Source: UBA10908 sp964608965
GTDB taxonomy: Bacteria > Bacillota > Clostridia > Peptostreptococcales > Anaerovoracaceae
Reading direction: 5' to 3'
Assembly: GCA_964608965.1 (NCBI GenBank)
Contig: CAZSPZ010000006.1
Location: 9,231-73,230, forward strand
DNA: 64,000 nucleotides
Every line of letters begins with the position of its first letter. Position 1 is the stretch's first letter. Shown piece after piece: positions 43,139 through 51,655 of the stretch. Made by a program: the position numbers and the translations under genes. Under the pieces are notes generated by a model that was given only the letters and a program-made list of their open reading frames with translations, did not search any database and was not told the DNA's origin.

Positions 43139-44926
43139 TTACTTTCCTTTTTTAGCCGCCTTCTTATCAGCTTCCAATCCCGGATACTTGGACCCTGCCT
43201 GATAGGTGGTGTGCAGAAGCTCGTGAGACTTGTGGCCTCCCGGCTCTCCCAGGAATTCCGCATAAATCTTTTTGATGAGCGGTACTTCGTGGCTCTTGCG
43301 CATTTTCATCGCCGCATCTTCCCTGTAGAGCGCTTTTGCACGTTCTGAACGAAGATCCAGGAAGTTTCTTACGTTGCCTGGCTGGACAGGCTGACCACCG
43401 CCGTTTACACAGCCGCCGGGGCAACCCATAATTTCGATGAAGTGGTATTCGACTTCGCCCGACTTCACTTTCTCTAAAAGTTTAGAGGCGTTTTCAAGTC
43501 CGCTGGCAACCGCGACTTTTACAATAGTTCCAGCCACATCGTAGCTGGCTTCTTTTATTCCTTCGATACCTCTGACATCCATGAAATCTAAAGTCGGCGC
43601 TTCTTTGCCTGAAACGATTTCAACAACTGTTCGAAGAGCGGCTTCCATAACGCCGCCGGTCACGCCGAATATTACTGCGGCGCCGGAAAATTCTCCGAAC
43701 TCCGGATCGAATTCTTCTTCGGGGAGAGTATGCCAGTCCAGGCCGGCCTTGCGGATCATCTTTGCCAATTCTCTGGTGGTGATGGTTTCGTCGATATCCC
43801 AAAGTTCGTTCACGGAAGACTGGTCGTCTCTTCTGACTTCATATTTTTTTGCAGTACATGGCATTACGCTTACCACAAAGATATCTTCCGGCTTTAATCC
43901 CATCTTCTGCGCATAATAACTCTTCATCATGGCGCCAAACATCTGCTGGGGACTCTTGCAGGTGGAAAGGTTGGGAATAAACTCCGGATAATACTGCTCG
44001 CAGAAACGGATCCATCCCGGAGAACAGGAAGTAATCATTGGGAGAACGCCGCCTTTTGTTAAGCGATTGATGAACTCCGTACCCTCTTCCATAATGGTAA
44101 GGTCGGCAGTAACATCCACATCGAAAACTCCGTTAAAGCCAAGGCGATGCAATGCCGCGACCATTTTTCCTTCTACATTTGTGCCGATCGGATCGCCGAA
44201 CTCTTCGCCCAATGCCGCACGAACTGCCGGTGCCGTACCGACTACAACATGCTTCTTGGGATCGGCTAAAGCTTCCCATACTCTTCCGGTGCAGTCAACT
44301 TCGGATAAAGCGCCGGTAGGACAAACCGTAATGCACTGGCCGCAGCTCGTACATCCCACTTCGCCAAGATCTCTGTCGAACTCGCAGCCGATGTGGGTTT
44401 TAAATCCTCTGTCGTTTGGTCCAAGGACAGCAACGTGCTGCAGACTTTTGCATACCGCAACACAGCGACGGCAAAGAATGCATTTGGAATTATCACGAAC
44501 CAAATGAGCAGTAGATGATTCCATATCTGGAAGCATTTCTTTGGGTGTGCCAAAACGCACAGTTTCTATTCCATATTCCTGAGCAAGAGCCTGAAGCTCG
44601 CAGCTTTGATTGCGAACACATGTGAGACATTCCATCCGGTGGTTTGAAAGGATCAGTTCCAGAGTTCTTCTGCGAGAATCGTACGCTTTCTTGGAATGGG
44701 TATTAATTTCCATACCTTCGGCGACGGGGAACACGCATGCAGCGACGAGAGCTTTGCTGCCTTTTACCTCCGTAACGCACATTCTGCAAGCGCCTATTGC
44801 ATTAATATCTTTTAAATAGCAGAGAGTGGGAATCCGAAATCCGGCTATGCGTGCAGCTTCCAGAACGGTGGATCCGGATGGGCATTCAATCTCTATGCCG
44901 TTAACTTTTACTTTAACAGTACTCAT
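43139..44926 (-). CDS. hydA: [FeFe]-hydrogenase catalytic subunit HydA (bifurcating type)
   Basis: 595-residue catalytic subunit. N-terminal [2Fe-2S] domain (about 1-75; CYLKDINAIGACRMC), His-Cys3 cluster (HRMECLTCVRNQSC), two [4Fe-4S] clusters (CILCRRCVAVC and CTSCGQCITVCP), the H-cluster domain with L1 TSCSPGW, L2 MPCTAKKYE and L3 EIMGCPGGCVNGGGQP, and the small-subunit-like tail (KSHEVPLIKKIYAEFLGEPG). With HydB and HydC it should oxidise NADH and reduced ferredoxin together to make H2, or the reverse. The L1 motif has Ser where well-studied monomeric enzymes have the second Cys. Start 44926 follows GGAAGGAG. The HydE/F/G maturases are not in this window. Confidence 0.96.
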   Translation of the reverse strand: MSTVKVKVNGIEIECPSGSTVLEAARIAGFRIPTLCYLKDINAIGACRMCVTEVKGSKALVAACVFPVAEGMEINTHSKKAYDSRRRTLELILSNHRMECLTCVRNQSCELQALAQEYGIETVRFGTPKEMLPDMESSTAHLVRDNSKCILCRRCVAVCKSLQHVAVLGPNDRGFKTHIGCEFDRDLGEVGCTSCGQCITVCPTGALSEVDCTGRVWEALADPKKHVVVGTAPAVRAALGEEFGDPIGTNVEGKMVAALHRLGFNGVFDVDVTADLTIMEEGTEFINRLTKGGVLPMITSCSPGWIRFCEQYYPEFIPNLSTCKSPQQMFGAMMKSYYAQKMGLKPEDIFVVSVMPCTAKKYEVRRDDQSSVNELWDIDETITTRELAKMIRKAGLDWHTLPEEEFDPEFGEFSGAAVIFGVTGGVMEAALRTVVEIVSGKEAPTLDFMDVRGIEGIKEASYDVAGTIVKVAVASGLENASKLLEKVKSGEVEYHFIEIMGCPGGCVNGGGQPVQPGNVRNFLDLRSERAKALYREDAAMKMRKSHEVPLIKKIYAEFLGEPGGHKSHELLHTTYQAGSKYPGLEADKKAAKKGK

Positions 44927-44943
44927 TCTATTTCTCCTTCCAC

Positions 44944-46737
44944 CTATTCTTTAATAATTGCGCCGAATTTACACGCAGCGATGCACGAACCGCATTTGAT
45001 GCACAACGAAGCATCAATCACATGAGGCTCTTTGACTTTACCGGAAATTGCATTGACCGGGCAGACTCGTACGCAAGCAGTGCAACCTTTGCATTTGTCT
45101 GCGATAATCTTATAGGTCAGTAGGTTTTTACATACGCCGGCAGGACATTTTTTGTCCACAACGTGAGCTTCATATTCGTCGCGGAAATAGCGAAGGGTTG
45201 AAAGTACAGGGTTTGGAGCAGTTTGACCAAGACCGCAAAGCGAGTTGTCTTTTACATGCTGTGCTAATTCTTCCAGAAGGTCCAAATCTTCCAAAGTGCC
45301 TTTTCCTTCTGTTATTTTCTCCAAAATCTCGTACATTCTCTTGGTTCCGATACGACAAGGCGAGCATTTGCCGCAAGATTCATCCATGGTAAACTCAATG
45401 AAGAACTTTGCGATATCAACCATACAGTTGTCTTCGTCCATAACAATCAGACCGCCGGACCCTATAATAGAACCAATAGCCGCCATGCTTTCATAATCTA
45501 AGGGAGTTTCGATCAAAGAAGCGGGAATACAACCGCCGGAAGGTCCGCCGGTCTGTGCAGCTTTGAATTTCTTCCCATCCGGGCAGCCGCCGCCGATATC
45601 CTCGACCACTTCGCGCAATGTTGTTCCCATGGGAATTTCCACAAGGCCTGTATTTTTTATCTTGCCGCCGAGGGCGAAAACTTTTGTGCCTTTGGATTTT
45701 TCCGTACCCATGCAATTAAACGCTTCGGGTCCGTTATTGATAATCCATGCCACGTTGGCATATGTTTCGACATTGTTCAGAATGGTGGGCTTTTGGAACA
45801 GTCCCTTTACTGCAGGGAAAGGCGGACGAGGTCTGGGCTCGCCTCTGTGTCCTTCGATGGAAGTCATAAGAGCTGTTTCTTCGCCGCACACGAAAGCGCC
45901 TGCACCCAAACGAATTTCCAGGTCGAAGTCGAATCCTGTGTTCAGAATATTTTTACCGATCAAACCATATTCCTTGGCCTGCTCGATCGCAATTTTTAAA
46001 CGTTTGACGGCAAGAGGATATTCTGCACGGATGTAGATATATCCCTGGTTGGAACCGATAGCGTATCCTGCGATGGCCATCGCTTCAATAATCGCATGAG
46101 GATCTCCTTCCAAGACGGAACGGTCCATAAATGCACCGGGATCTCCTTCGTCTGCATTGCAGCATACGTACTTGGTCGGGCCCTCGGAAGCAGCTGCAAA
46201 CTTCCATTTTGTTCCCGTCGGGAAACCCGCACCGCCGCGGCCGCGAAGACCGGAAGTGGTGATGATATCAATGACTTGTGCCGGTGTCTTTTCGGTGAGG
46301 CACGTCGCCAGCGCTTTATATGCATCGAAAGCAATCGCTTCGTCAATTTCTTCGGGATTGATGACACCGCAGTTGCGAAGTGCTATTCTGTGTTGCTTTT
46401 TATAGAAGTCCGTATTGTTTAAAGATTGTTCCACACCATGGGAATCCGACTCTTTGAAAAGGAGCTTCTGGACGATGCGTCCCTTTAGCAAATGTTCCTG
46501 TACAATAGTTTCCACGTCTTCTATTGTAATGTGTGAGTAGTAGGTTCCTTCCGGATACACAACCACAATGGGGCCCAATGCGCAAAGTCCGAAGCAACCG
46601 GTCTGAACAATGCGTACTTCGCTTTCCAGTCCGGCTTTTTTTAACTGCTCATTAAATTCGGCCACGATTTCCGGGCTTTTGGAGGCAGTACATCCGGTTC
46701 CTCCGCAGACCAGGACATGAGATCTAACAAAATTCAT
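44944..46737 (-). CDS. hydB: Bifurcating hydrogenase subunit HydB (NuoF-like)
   Basis: 597-residue flavoprotein subunit. An N-terminal thioredoxin-like [2Fe-2S] domain (about 1-110; VCGGTGC and TGCFGLC), a NuoF core with FMN site GRGGAGFPTGTKW and NADH-binding CNADEGDPGAF / FVCGEETALM, a [4Fe-4S] site (ESCGKCSPCRIG), and two C-terminal ferredoxin-type clusters (CKGCTACVRVCP, CIKCGSCIAAC). It holds the FMN where NAD(H) reacts and where bifurcation is believed to occur. Ribosome site AAGGAGG. Confidence 0.96.
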   Translation of the reverse strand: MNFVRSHVLVCGGTGCTASKSPEIVAEFNEQLKKAGLESEVRIVQTGCFGLCALGPIVVVYPEGTYYSHITIEDVETIVQEHLLKGRIVQKLLFKESDSHGVEQSLNNTDFYKKQHRIALRNCGVINPEEIDEAIAFDAYKALATCLTEKTPAQVIDIITTSGLRGRGGAGFPTGTKWKFAAASEGPTKYVCCNADEGDPGAFMDRSVLEGDPHAIIEAMAIAGYAIGSNQGYIYIRAEYPLAVKRLKIAIEQAKEYGLIGKNILNTGFDFDLEIRLGAGAFVCGEETALMTSIEGHRGEPRPRPPFPAVKGLFQKPTILNNVETYANVAWIINNGPEAFNCMGTEKSKGTKVFALGGKIKNTGLVEIPMGTTLREVVEDIGGGCPDGKKFKAAQTGGPSGGCIPASLIETPLDYESMAAIGSIIGSGGLIVMDEDNCMVDIAKFFIEFTMDESCGKCSPCRIGTKRMYEILEKITEGKGTLEDLDLLEELAQHVKDNSLCGLGQTAPNPVLSTLRYFRDEYEAHVVDKKCPAGVCKNLLTYKIIADKCKGCTACVRVCPVNAISGKVKEPHVIDASLCIKCGSCIAACKFGAIIKE

Positions 46738-46749
46738 CCTTCATCCTCC

Positions 46750-47118
46750 TTATTCCGCAGCGCCGATGGTAAGCTCTTCTACCACCCTGCCGTTCACCAG
46801 ATGTTCGCTGACAATATGGCGCGCTTTTTCTGCGTCCATCTTGACATAAGTAACTTTTTCTTTTCCCTGCTCAAAAACTTCTACAATCGGTTCCAATCGG
46901 CAGACGCCGATGCAGCCGGTCTGTGTTACCACTACGTTTTTAAGTTGACGGCGGCCCACTTCGTTTACCAAAGCTTCCAGCACCGGCCGTGCTCCCGCCG
47001 CAATACCGCAAGTAGCCATGCCGACAACAACGCGCAAGCTACCTTCGTCTTCTTTGCGGAGACTGATTTTAGACTGCATATCTTCGCGAATCTTCTTCAG
47101 ATCTTCTATAGTTTTCAT
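46750..47118 (-). CDS. Thioredoxin-like [2Fe-2S] ferredoxin (HydD-like)
   Basis: 122-residue protein with the thioredoxin-like [2Fe-2S] fold also seen at the N-terminus of HydB: cysteines in MATCGIAAGA (first of the usual pair) and QTGCIGVCRLEPIV. Homologues sit between the ATPase gene and hydB in acetogen hydrogenase operons, where they are called HydD. The first Cys pair is reduced to one cysteine here (ATCGIAAGA), so cluster ligation should be checked. Probably an accessory electron carrier, not essential to the trimer. Confidence 0.85.
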   Translation of the reverse strand: MKTIEDLKKIREDMQSKISLRKEDEGSLRVVVGMATCGIAAGARPVLEALVNEVGRRQLKNVVVTQTGCIGVCRLEPIVEVFEQGKEKVTYVKMDAEKARHIVSEHLVNGRVVEELTIGAAE

Positions 47119-47138
47119 ACTTATCCATCCTCTCGATA

Positions 47139-47690
47139 CTAAACTTTCTGTGCCATCACCTGAGTTTCCCCTTGGATGATGTAGTCATGAATCCAATCCA
47201 GTACCTCGGGTTCTCCGAGAGGCAAGCCACCAAGGGCTTCTCGAATTTCCGTGGTTTTAAATTCAAATCTGTCAGTGTCTGTTTGACGAATGTAGGTGAA
47301 GTCCACATCCGGCGAACCTTGGATTAATACAGTCATGGTACCTGCTGTGTCCCCTATGGGAAGCCTGTCCACGTGGGAAAGGCAAAACGTTGCACATAAC
47401 CGGGTACCTTTGCCCTTTTCGCTCTCTATCTCGAAATTTCCTGCCGCCATTTCAGCTGCCATCTTCATAAACGGAATCCCCATACCCACGGCTCGCGTCG
47501 TTCTGCTTGTGGTAAAGGGATCTGTAACTCTGCTTAAAAAGTCCGGATCCATTCCGCAGCCGTTGTCAGAAATACTGATGCGAAGCTGATCTTCCCGGAT
47601 AGATTCCATGATTTCAATAGTTACTTTACTGGCCCCTGCTGTCAGGGAATTCTGTACCAGATCCAATATGTTTAGCGATAGCTCTTTCAT
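47139..47690 (-). CDS. GHKL ATPase-domain protein in hydrogenase operon (HydE-like, not the maturase)
   Basis: 183-residue protein made of a histidine-kinase-type ATPase domain: N-box LDLVQNSLTAGASK, SDNGCGMDPDFL, and VGMGIPFMKMAAEM with KGKGTRLCATF. It has no HisKA domain or membrane segment. Cognate genes in acetogen and Thermotoga clusters lie next to hydC and are of unknown function. It might act as a kinase or anti-sigma-like protein with the sensory proteins at 48346-51607. In some literature the gene is named hydE, which must not be confused with the radical-SAM maturase. Confidence 0.85.
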   Translation of the reverse strand: MKELSLNILDLVQNSLTAGASKVTIEIMESIREDQLRISISDNGCGMDPDFLSRVTDPFTTSRTTRAVGMGIPFMKMAAEMAAGNFEIESEKGKGTRLCATFCLSHVDRLPIGDTAGTMTVLIQGSPDVDFTYIRQTDTDRFEFKTTEIREALGGLPLGEPEVLDWIHDYIIQGETQVMAQKV

Positions 47691-47699
47691 CGCCTTGGC

Positions 47700-48194
47700 T
47701 TACCTGTATTTTTCTATAATGGCTCCGATTTTGTCCGGAGTAAGTCGGCCGTACACTTCGCCGTTGATCATCATGACCGGAGCTAAACCGCAAGCGCCGA
47801 CACAACGAGTCGCATCGATAGAAAACTTACCGTCCAAGGTAATTTCTCCGGCTTTGCAGCCTACCACTTCGCAGATTTTTGCAAGGACATCTCCCGCGCC
47901 TTTAACGTAACAGGCGGTTCCAAGGCAGACGTTAATTTGGACGTTGCCCTTGGGATTATGCGTAAACTGGGCGTAAAATGAAGAAATGCCATAAATTTCG
48001 GAAAGGGGAACACCTAATTCCTCTGCGATAATTTCTTGCACTTCCTCGGGAAGATAGCCGTAAATCTCTTGGGCTTCCTGCATGATAGGCATCGTCGCGC
48101 CCTTTTCGCCTTTGTGCTTGGCGATAGCCTCTCTCAGCCGATCTTCCTGCTCTTTTGTCCCCTCGAACGGGATGAGCGTTTTCAGATTGGGCAT
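47700..48194 (-). CDS. hydC: Bifurcating hydrogenase subunit HydC (NuoE-like)
   Basis: 164-residue [2Fe-2S] subunit of the NuoE type. An N-terminal helical bundle (about 10-85) precedes a thioredoxin-like domain with the four ligands CLGTAC and CVGACG (about 95-145). It contacts HydB and passes electrons to or from FMN. First gene of the structural operon hydC-hydE-hydD-hydB-hydA, with a strong ribosome site (AAGGAGG) and promoter. Confidence 0.95.
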   Translation of the reverse strand: MPNLKTLIPFEGTKEQEDRLREAIAKHKGEKGATMPIMQEAQEIYGYLPEEVQEIIAEELGVPLSEIYGISSFYAQFTHNPKGNVQINVCLGTACYVKGAGDVLAKICEVVGCKAGEITLDGKFSIDATRCVGACGLAPVMMINGEVYGRLTPDKIGAIIEKYR

Positions 48195-48257
48195 GTGTCA
48201 GAACCTCCTTATAACTAAAAAAACATAAAATAAAAACGAATCATTAACATCGTCATA

Positions 48258-48286
48258 ATTTTAACATATTCGCCTTGTGTTGTAAA
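48258..48286 (-). promoter_or_regulatory. Promoter of hyd structural operon (TTTACA-17-TAAAAT)
   Basis: Minus strand: TTTACA (48281-48286), 17-base spacer, TAAAAT (48258-48263), 64 bp before hydC. It separates expression of the structural genes from the regulatory operon upstream. The 150-bp gap holds no further gene. Confidence 0.75.
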
Positions 48287-48345
48287 CCAGTCCTTTTGCC
48301 TATATTCGCTTATTTTTCATGATATTTGAGGTTTTATGGAGCGCA

Positions 48346-49077
48346 TTACATACGACTTAACCCGGAGCCATTTTTTATGGCCTTAATTACATCCTCTGCC
48401 GTTGCCCCTATGGCCTCCAAGGAAAACTCGGCATCAGGAATATCATGAAGATAATGCGCATCGGAATTGGTAATATATGGGATGCCGCGTAGAGCAGAAT
48501 GGTCGGCAGCCAGCGCAAAGAGATCGGCTCGTCTTGTAACTTCCACGGTGGAAAACCCCATTTCTTTTGATATAAATCCCAAATTGGATAACACCGAATT
48601 GGAAGATCTGTCAATATGAGCAGGGACGGCAACGCCTCCATAGCGCTCTAAAACATCGCATACCTCATAAATGCTCACGTCTGTCGCAGTGGTAAGCAAT
48701 CGTTGTTCTTCTTTTACAACGAAGTCTTCTTCATTTACCACCAATTGTTGTCCGAAAAAATCGACTCGATTCTTTATATCGGGAAGCTTATGATAGACAA
48801 AAACATCGAAATCCCCCGCCGCTTCCAAAGTGGGAAGCAAACAGAGGATATGGACTTCTTCTTTTGTATTTAATTCCATGGCGGGAATGCCCAGAATGTT
48901 ATATTTTTCCGTACATTTTAAAAAGGCAGAGCAATTCCTTGTCGTGTTGTGATCTGCTAACGCAACCACTGAAAGTCCGGCAAGTTTAGCCATCCCGGCA
49001 ATGTTTGCAGGCGTCATATCTCTGTCTCCGCAAGGAGACAGGCAAGAATGAAGATGCAGATCGTACTTTAGTTTCAT
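48346..49077 (-). CDS. PHP-domain phosphoesterase
   Basis: 243-residue polymerase-and-histidinol-phosphatase family hydrolase. Metal ligands YDLHLHSCLSPCGD at the start, ADHNTTRN, MELNTKEEVH, VPAHIDR and TNSDAHYL are intact, so a trinuclear metal site is likely. The substrate is unknown (a nucleotide or phosphorylated regulator is plausible). Homologues regularly accompany [FeFe]-hydrogenase clusters in Clostridia and Thermotoga. Start 49077 follows GGAAGGG. Last gene of the regulatory operon. Confidence 0.88.
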   Translation of the reverse strand: MKLKYDLHLHSCLSPCGDRDMTPANIAGMAKLAGLSVVALADHNTTRNCSAFLKCTEKYNILGIPAMELNTKEEVHILCLLPTLEAAGDFDVFVYHKLPDIKNRVDFFGQQLVVNEEDFVVKEEQRLLTTATDVSIYEVCDVLERYGGVAVPAHIDRSSNSVLSNLGFISKEMGFSTVEVTRRADLFALAADHSALRGIPYITNSDAHYLHDIPDAEFSLEAIGATAEDVIKAIKNGSGLSRM

Positions 49078-49117
49078 CTGATTGCCCTTCCACATAAGCT
49101 CTTGTTATTTCAAACAA

Positions 49118-49447
49118 TTACCCGATGAGATGGTGAAGTTTATAAGCCAGTTCGTAGGCCCCTTCCGCAGCGGTATAAAGCCCTAATTCATGCTGCGTTG
49201 CCTTGGCAATCAACTCTTCGTCCGGCTTTACTCCTTCTGCCAAAATAATCATAGAGGTATCCGCCAGCAATGCGACTGCCGCCACATTTGGGTTGGACAT
49301 GATGGTAATCCAAGCACTTCCGGCTCCCGCTCTGCTGATGACCCAGCTGAGAAGGTCTCCCACATACCCGCATAACACTTCTCGTTCTGCTTCGCCCGAC
49401 ACATGGCATGTTAAATTCAACTCTTTTGCTACTTCGCTTACTGTCAT
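49118..49447 (-). CDS. DRTGG-like small regulatory-domain protein (second copy)
   Basis: 109-residue protein of the DRTGG-like fold: MTVSEVAKELNL, EREVLCGYVGDLLSWVIS, SNPNVAAVALLADTSMII. DRTGG domains occur between CBS or kinase domains and are thought to bind small ligands. The first-copy paralogue lies at 51269. Start 49447 follows GAGAGGAG; the ATG at 49525 lies inside the preceding gene. Confidence 0.75.
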   Translation of the reverse strand: MTVSEVAKELNLTCHVSGEAEREVLCGYVGDLLSWVISRAGAGSAWITIMSNPNVAAVALLADTSMIILAEGVKPDEELIAKATQHELGLYTAAEGAYELAYKLHHLIG

Positions 49448-49475
49448 TTTGCTCTCCTCTCTGTTAAAGCTCTCG

Positions 49476-50783
49476 TTATTCTTCGCTCCTCTTGCGGAAT
49501 GGCAGAGGAAGATATTCATCCGCATCTCCGGCTCCCACCAGGTATTGCATGCGCTCTCTCATGCGGAATATGCAATCGTCCTCGGAAGCATAACCCAGAA
49601 CAATATCCTCGGCCAAAGTTTGACAGGTAGGCGCGCCACAGCTTCCGCAGTCAAGTCCGGGCAAAGTCGCCTTCAGTTCTTCTATGCGCGCATATTTCTG
49701 CATGGCAATTTCTCTGTCGGCGTCCAGTACATTGACGGGCGAAGCCTCCAGCGGCTTATCGTCCAGCATATATTCGGGAGGATTCGGGTCCATCGCAACT
49801 TTGTTCAAGCTGATCGGCATATGCTGAATCAGTTGTTTTATTCTTGTCTGCGCCACATAAGGATTTTCTACGGTAAGACAGCCTCCTATGCAGCCTTGAT
49901 TGCATGCATTCAATTCCAAAAAATCAAGATGGGGAAGCATACCGTCTTCCAAATCTTCCAAAACCTCTATGATATTGTCTATTCCGTCTACGGCCAGATT
50001 CTGTTTTTGGATGACCGCATTGGATTCTCCTCCGCAATGAGCCCAACCAACCCCTATCAATCCGGAATGAGAAAGCTGCCTGGGTTTATTGATCGACTTC
50101 ATCGCTGTAAGCAGCTGTTTGTATATTTCAGCGATTGAAATGAAACCATCCACGACCGGAGCCGAAAGGCCTGCGGGATTGCGACCGGCACTGACCTTTG
50201 CAGGACAAGGTGTGATAAAGAATATGCCGATTTTATCCGGGGATAAACCCGTTCTCTTAACCGCCGCCTTCCGTGCCAGAATAGCGACGATTTCGAAAGG
50301 TGCGCTGATTTTAGAAATATTCGGGATGAGTTTTGGGAAGCGCTGGCATATCAAGCGAACCGCTGCCGGGCAGGCAGAAGATATCAAAGGTTTAGGCATA
50401 TCCGGATCTGCGTCCATCATCTGTTTTGTAAGGCTGGAGACCATTTCGGCGCCTTGGGAAACCTCTTCGACATAGTCGAATCCCATTTTCAGAAAAGCTT
50501 CCAGAATAATATTGATATCCGTAAGGTTGCGAAATTGTCCATAAAGAGAAGGCGCAGGCAGAGCAATCGTATACTCGAATTCCTGCAAGCGTTCCAGTCC
50601 GTCGCATACCGCTTTTTTTGCCTTATGAGGACAAACCCTTATACATGCGCCGCAGTCGATACAACGCTCTTCCAGTATATTGGCAATCCCGCGACGAACC
50701 CTTATAGCTTCTGTAGGACAATGCTTGATGCAGGTGGTACACCCCTTGCATTTTTCTTTATCTAGAGTAACGGAATGTTTCAA
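49476..50783 (-). CDS. [FeFe]-hydrogenase-like iron-sulfur protein, probable sensory hydrogenase
   Basis: 435-residue protein. N-terminal 2x[4Fe-4S] ferredoxin domain (CKGCTTCIKHCP, CIDCGACIRVCP), a hydrogenase H-domain (about 75-350) with L1 SSACPAAV, L2 TPCPAKVSAG and L3 ACNQGCIGGCLTV, and a C-terminal FeS domain (about 375-410; CGSCGAPTCQ). All four H-cluster-ligand cysteines are kept, but the proton-relay cysteine of L1 is Ala and the Gly-rich end of L3 is changed, as in sensory [FeFe]-hydrogenases (HydS types), which react slowly and signal H2. No PAS domain or small-subunit tail is present. The start is probably TTG 50783 with GGGAG. Its neighbours are all signalling-type proteins. Confidence 0.85.
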   Translation of the reverse strand: MKHSVTLDKEKCKGCTTCIKHCPTEAIRVRRGIANILEERCIDCGACIRVCPHKAKKAVCDGLERLQEFEYTIALPAPSLYGQFRNLTDINIILEAFLKMGFDYVEEVSQGAEMVSSLTKQMMDADPDMPKPLISSACPAAVRLICQRFPKLIPNISKISAPFEIVAILARKAAVKRTGLSPDKIGIFFITPCPAKVSAGRNPAGLSAPVVDGFISIAEIYKQLLTAMKSINKPRQLSHSGLIGVGWAHCGGESNAVIQKQNLAVDGIDNIIEVLEDLEDGMLPHLDFLELNACNQGCIGGCLTVENPYVAQTRIKQLIQHMPISLNKVAMDPNPPEYMLDDKPLEASPVNVLDADREIAMQKYARIEELKATLPGLDCGSCGAPTCQTLAEDIVLGYASEDDCIFRMRERMQYLVGAGDADEYLPLPFRKRSEE

Positions 50784-50833
50784 TGTGTTTCTCCCATTTG
50801 CTACGTGCTTCCTAAAAGAATACCTTTACGAAC

Positions 50834-51259
50834 TTATTGGGGAATATTGATGACCATCGTAACTTTGGTGCCTTCTCCCACGCGGCTGTCAATATCGAGC
50901 GTATCAGAATATCGCTTCATGTTGGGAAGGCCCATACCTGCGCCAAAACCCAATTCTCTGACACTTTGGGAGGCAGTTGAATAACCTTCCTGCATCGCTA
51001 GGGCCATGTCGGAAATGCCCGGACCCGTATCTTCCAAAATGATGGTGATTTTATCTTTTTCCACGTAGACATCCGCTTTTCCGCCATCCGCATGGACTAC
51101 CATATTGATTTCACCTTCGTACATGCAAATCGCACATCTTCTGATGGTTTCAAAATCTATTCCTATTTTCCGGAGAGCGCGCTTGACTTCTCCGGATGCC
51201 TGCCCTGCGGCGGCAAAATCATTTCCTTCTACGATGTAATTCAAGTGCAACTTATCCAT
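50834..51259 (-). CDS. RsbW-like serine kinase/ATPase
   Basis: 141-residue anti-sigma-factor type GHKL ATPase: VEGNDFAAAGQASGEVKRAL, ICMYEGEINMVVHADGG (N-box with Glu and Asn), LEDTGPGISDMALAM and FGAGMGLPNMKRYSD. RsbW family members phosphorylate an antagonist or bind a sigma factor. No STAS antagonist or sigma gene is nearby, so the partner may be one of the hydrogenase-linked proteins. Start 51259 with AAAGGAG, 10 bp after the DRTGG gene. Confidence 0.85.
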   Translation of the reverse strand: MDKLHLNYIVEGNDFAAAGQASGEVKRALRKIGIDFETIRRCAICMYEGEINMVVHADGGKADVYVEKDKITIILEDTGPGISDMALAMQEGYSTASQSVRELGFGAGMGLPNMKRYSDTLDIDSRVGEGTKVTMVINIPQ

Positions 51260-51268
51260 ACAGCTCCT

Positions 51269-51607
51269 TTAAGCGTGAAGGCCGGCCGAATAAAGGCGAC
51301 CACTCGCATAATACATTTTATAAGGAGTGCTCATCAGAATCATGCCTCGTTCTCTGGCATATTCAATGATTTCCGGAGAAGGAATTTTCCCTCGAACAAA
51401 AACGATACAGTTGATATCCATCATGTCCGCCGTATGGATAGCCTGGGTATTTACAAGACCTGTAAGCAAGAGTGCTTCATTCTTGACATAGGCCAATACA
51501 TCGCTCATTAAATCTGCCGCACAGGCTGAAAGAATCTCCCGGTCAAGCATTTCTTCGCCGCACAGCACCGATGCATCTAAAATCTCCCTTACTTGTTCTA
51601 TTTTCAT
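51269..51607 (-). CDS. DRTGG-domain protein (first copy)
   Basis: 112-residue protein: MKIEQVREILDASVLCGEE, CAADLMSDVLAYVKNEALLL, GLVNTQAIHTADMMDI, VFVRGKIPSPEIIEYA. It matches the DRTGG domain fold, a probable small-ligand binder. First gene of the five-gene regulatory operon; start 51607 has GGAGGG upstream. It differs enough from the copy at 49118 to suggest distinct jobs. Confidence 0.8.
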   Translation of the reverse strand: MKIEQVREILDASVLCGEEMLDREILSACAADLMSDVLAYVKNEALLLTGLVNTQAIHTADMMDINCIVFVRGKIPSPEIIEYARERGMILMSTPYKMYYASGRLYSAGLHA

Positions 51608-51655
51608 ATACCCTCCAGTTACCCGCATCATATAAGAGCAATACGTAACACATAT

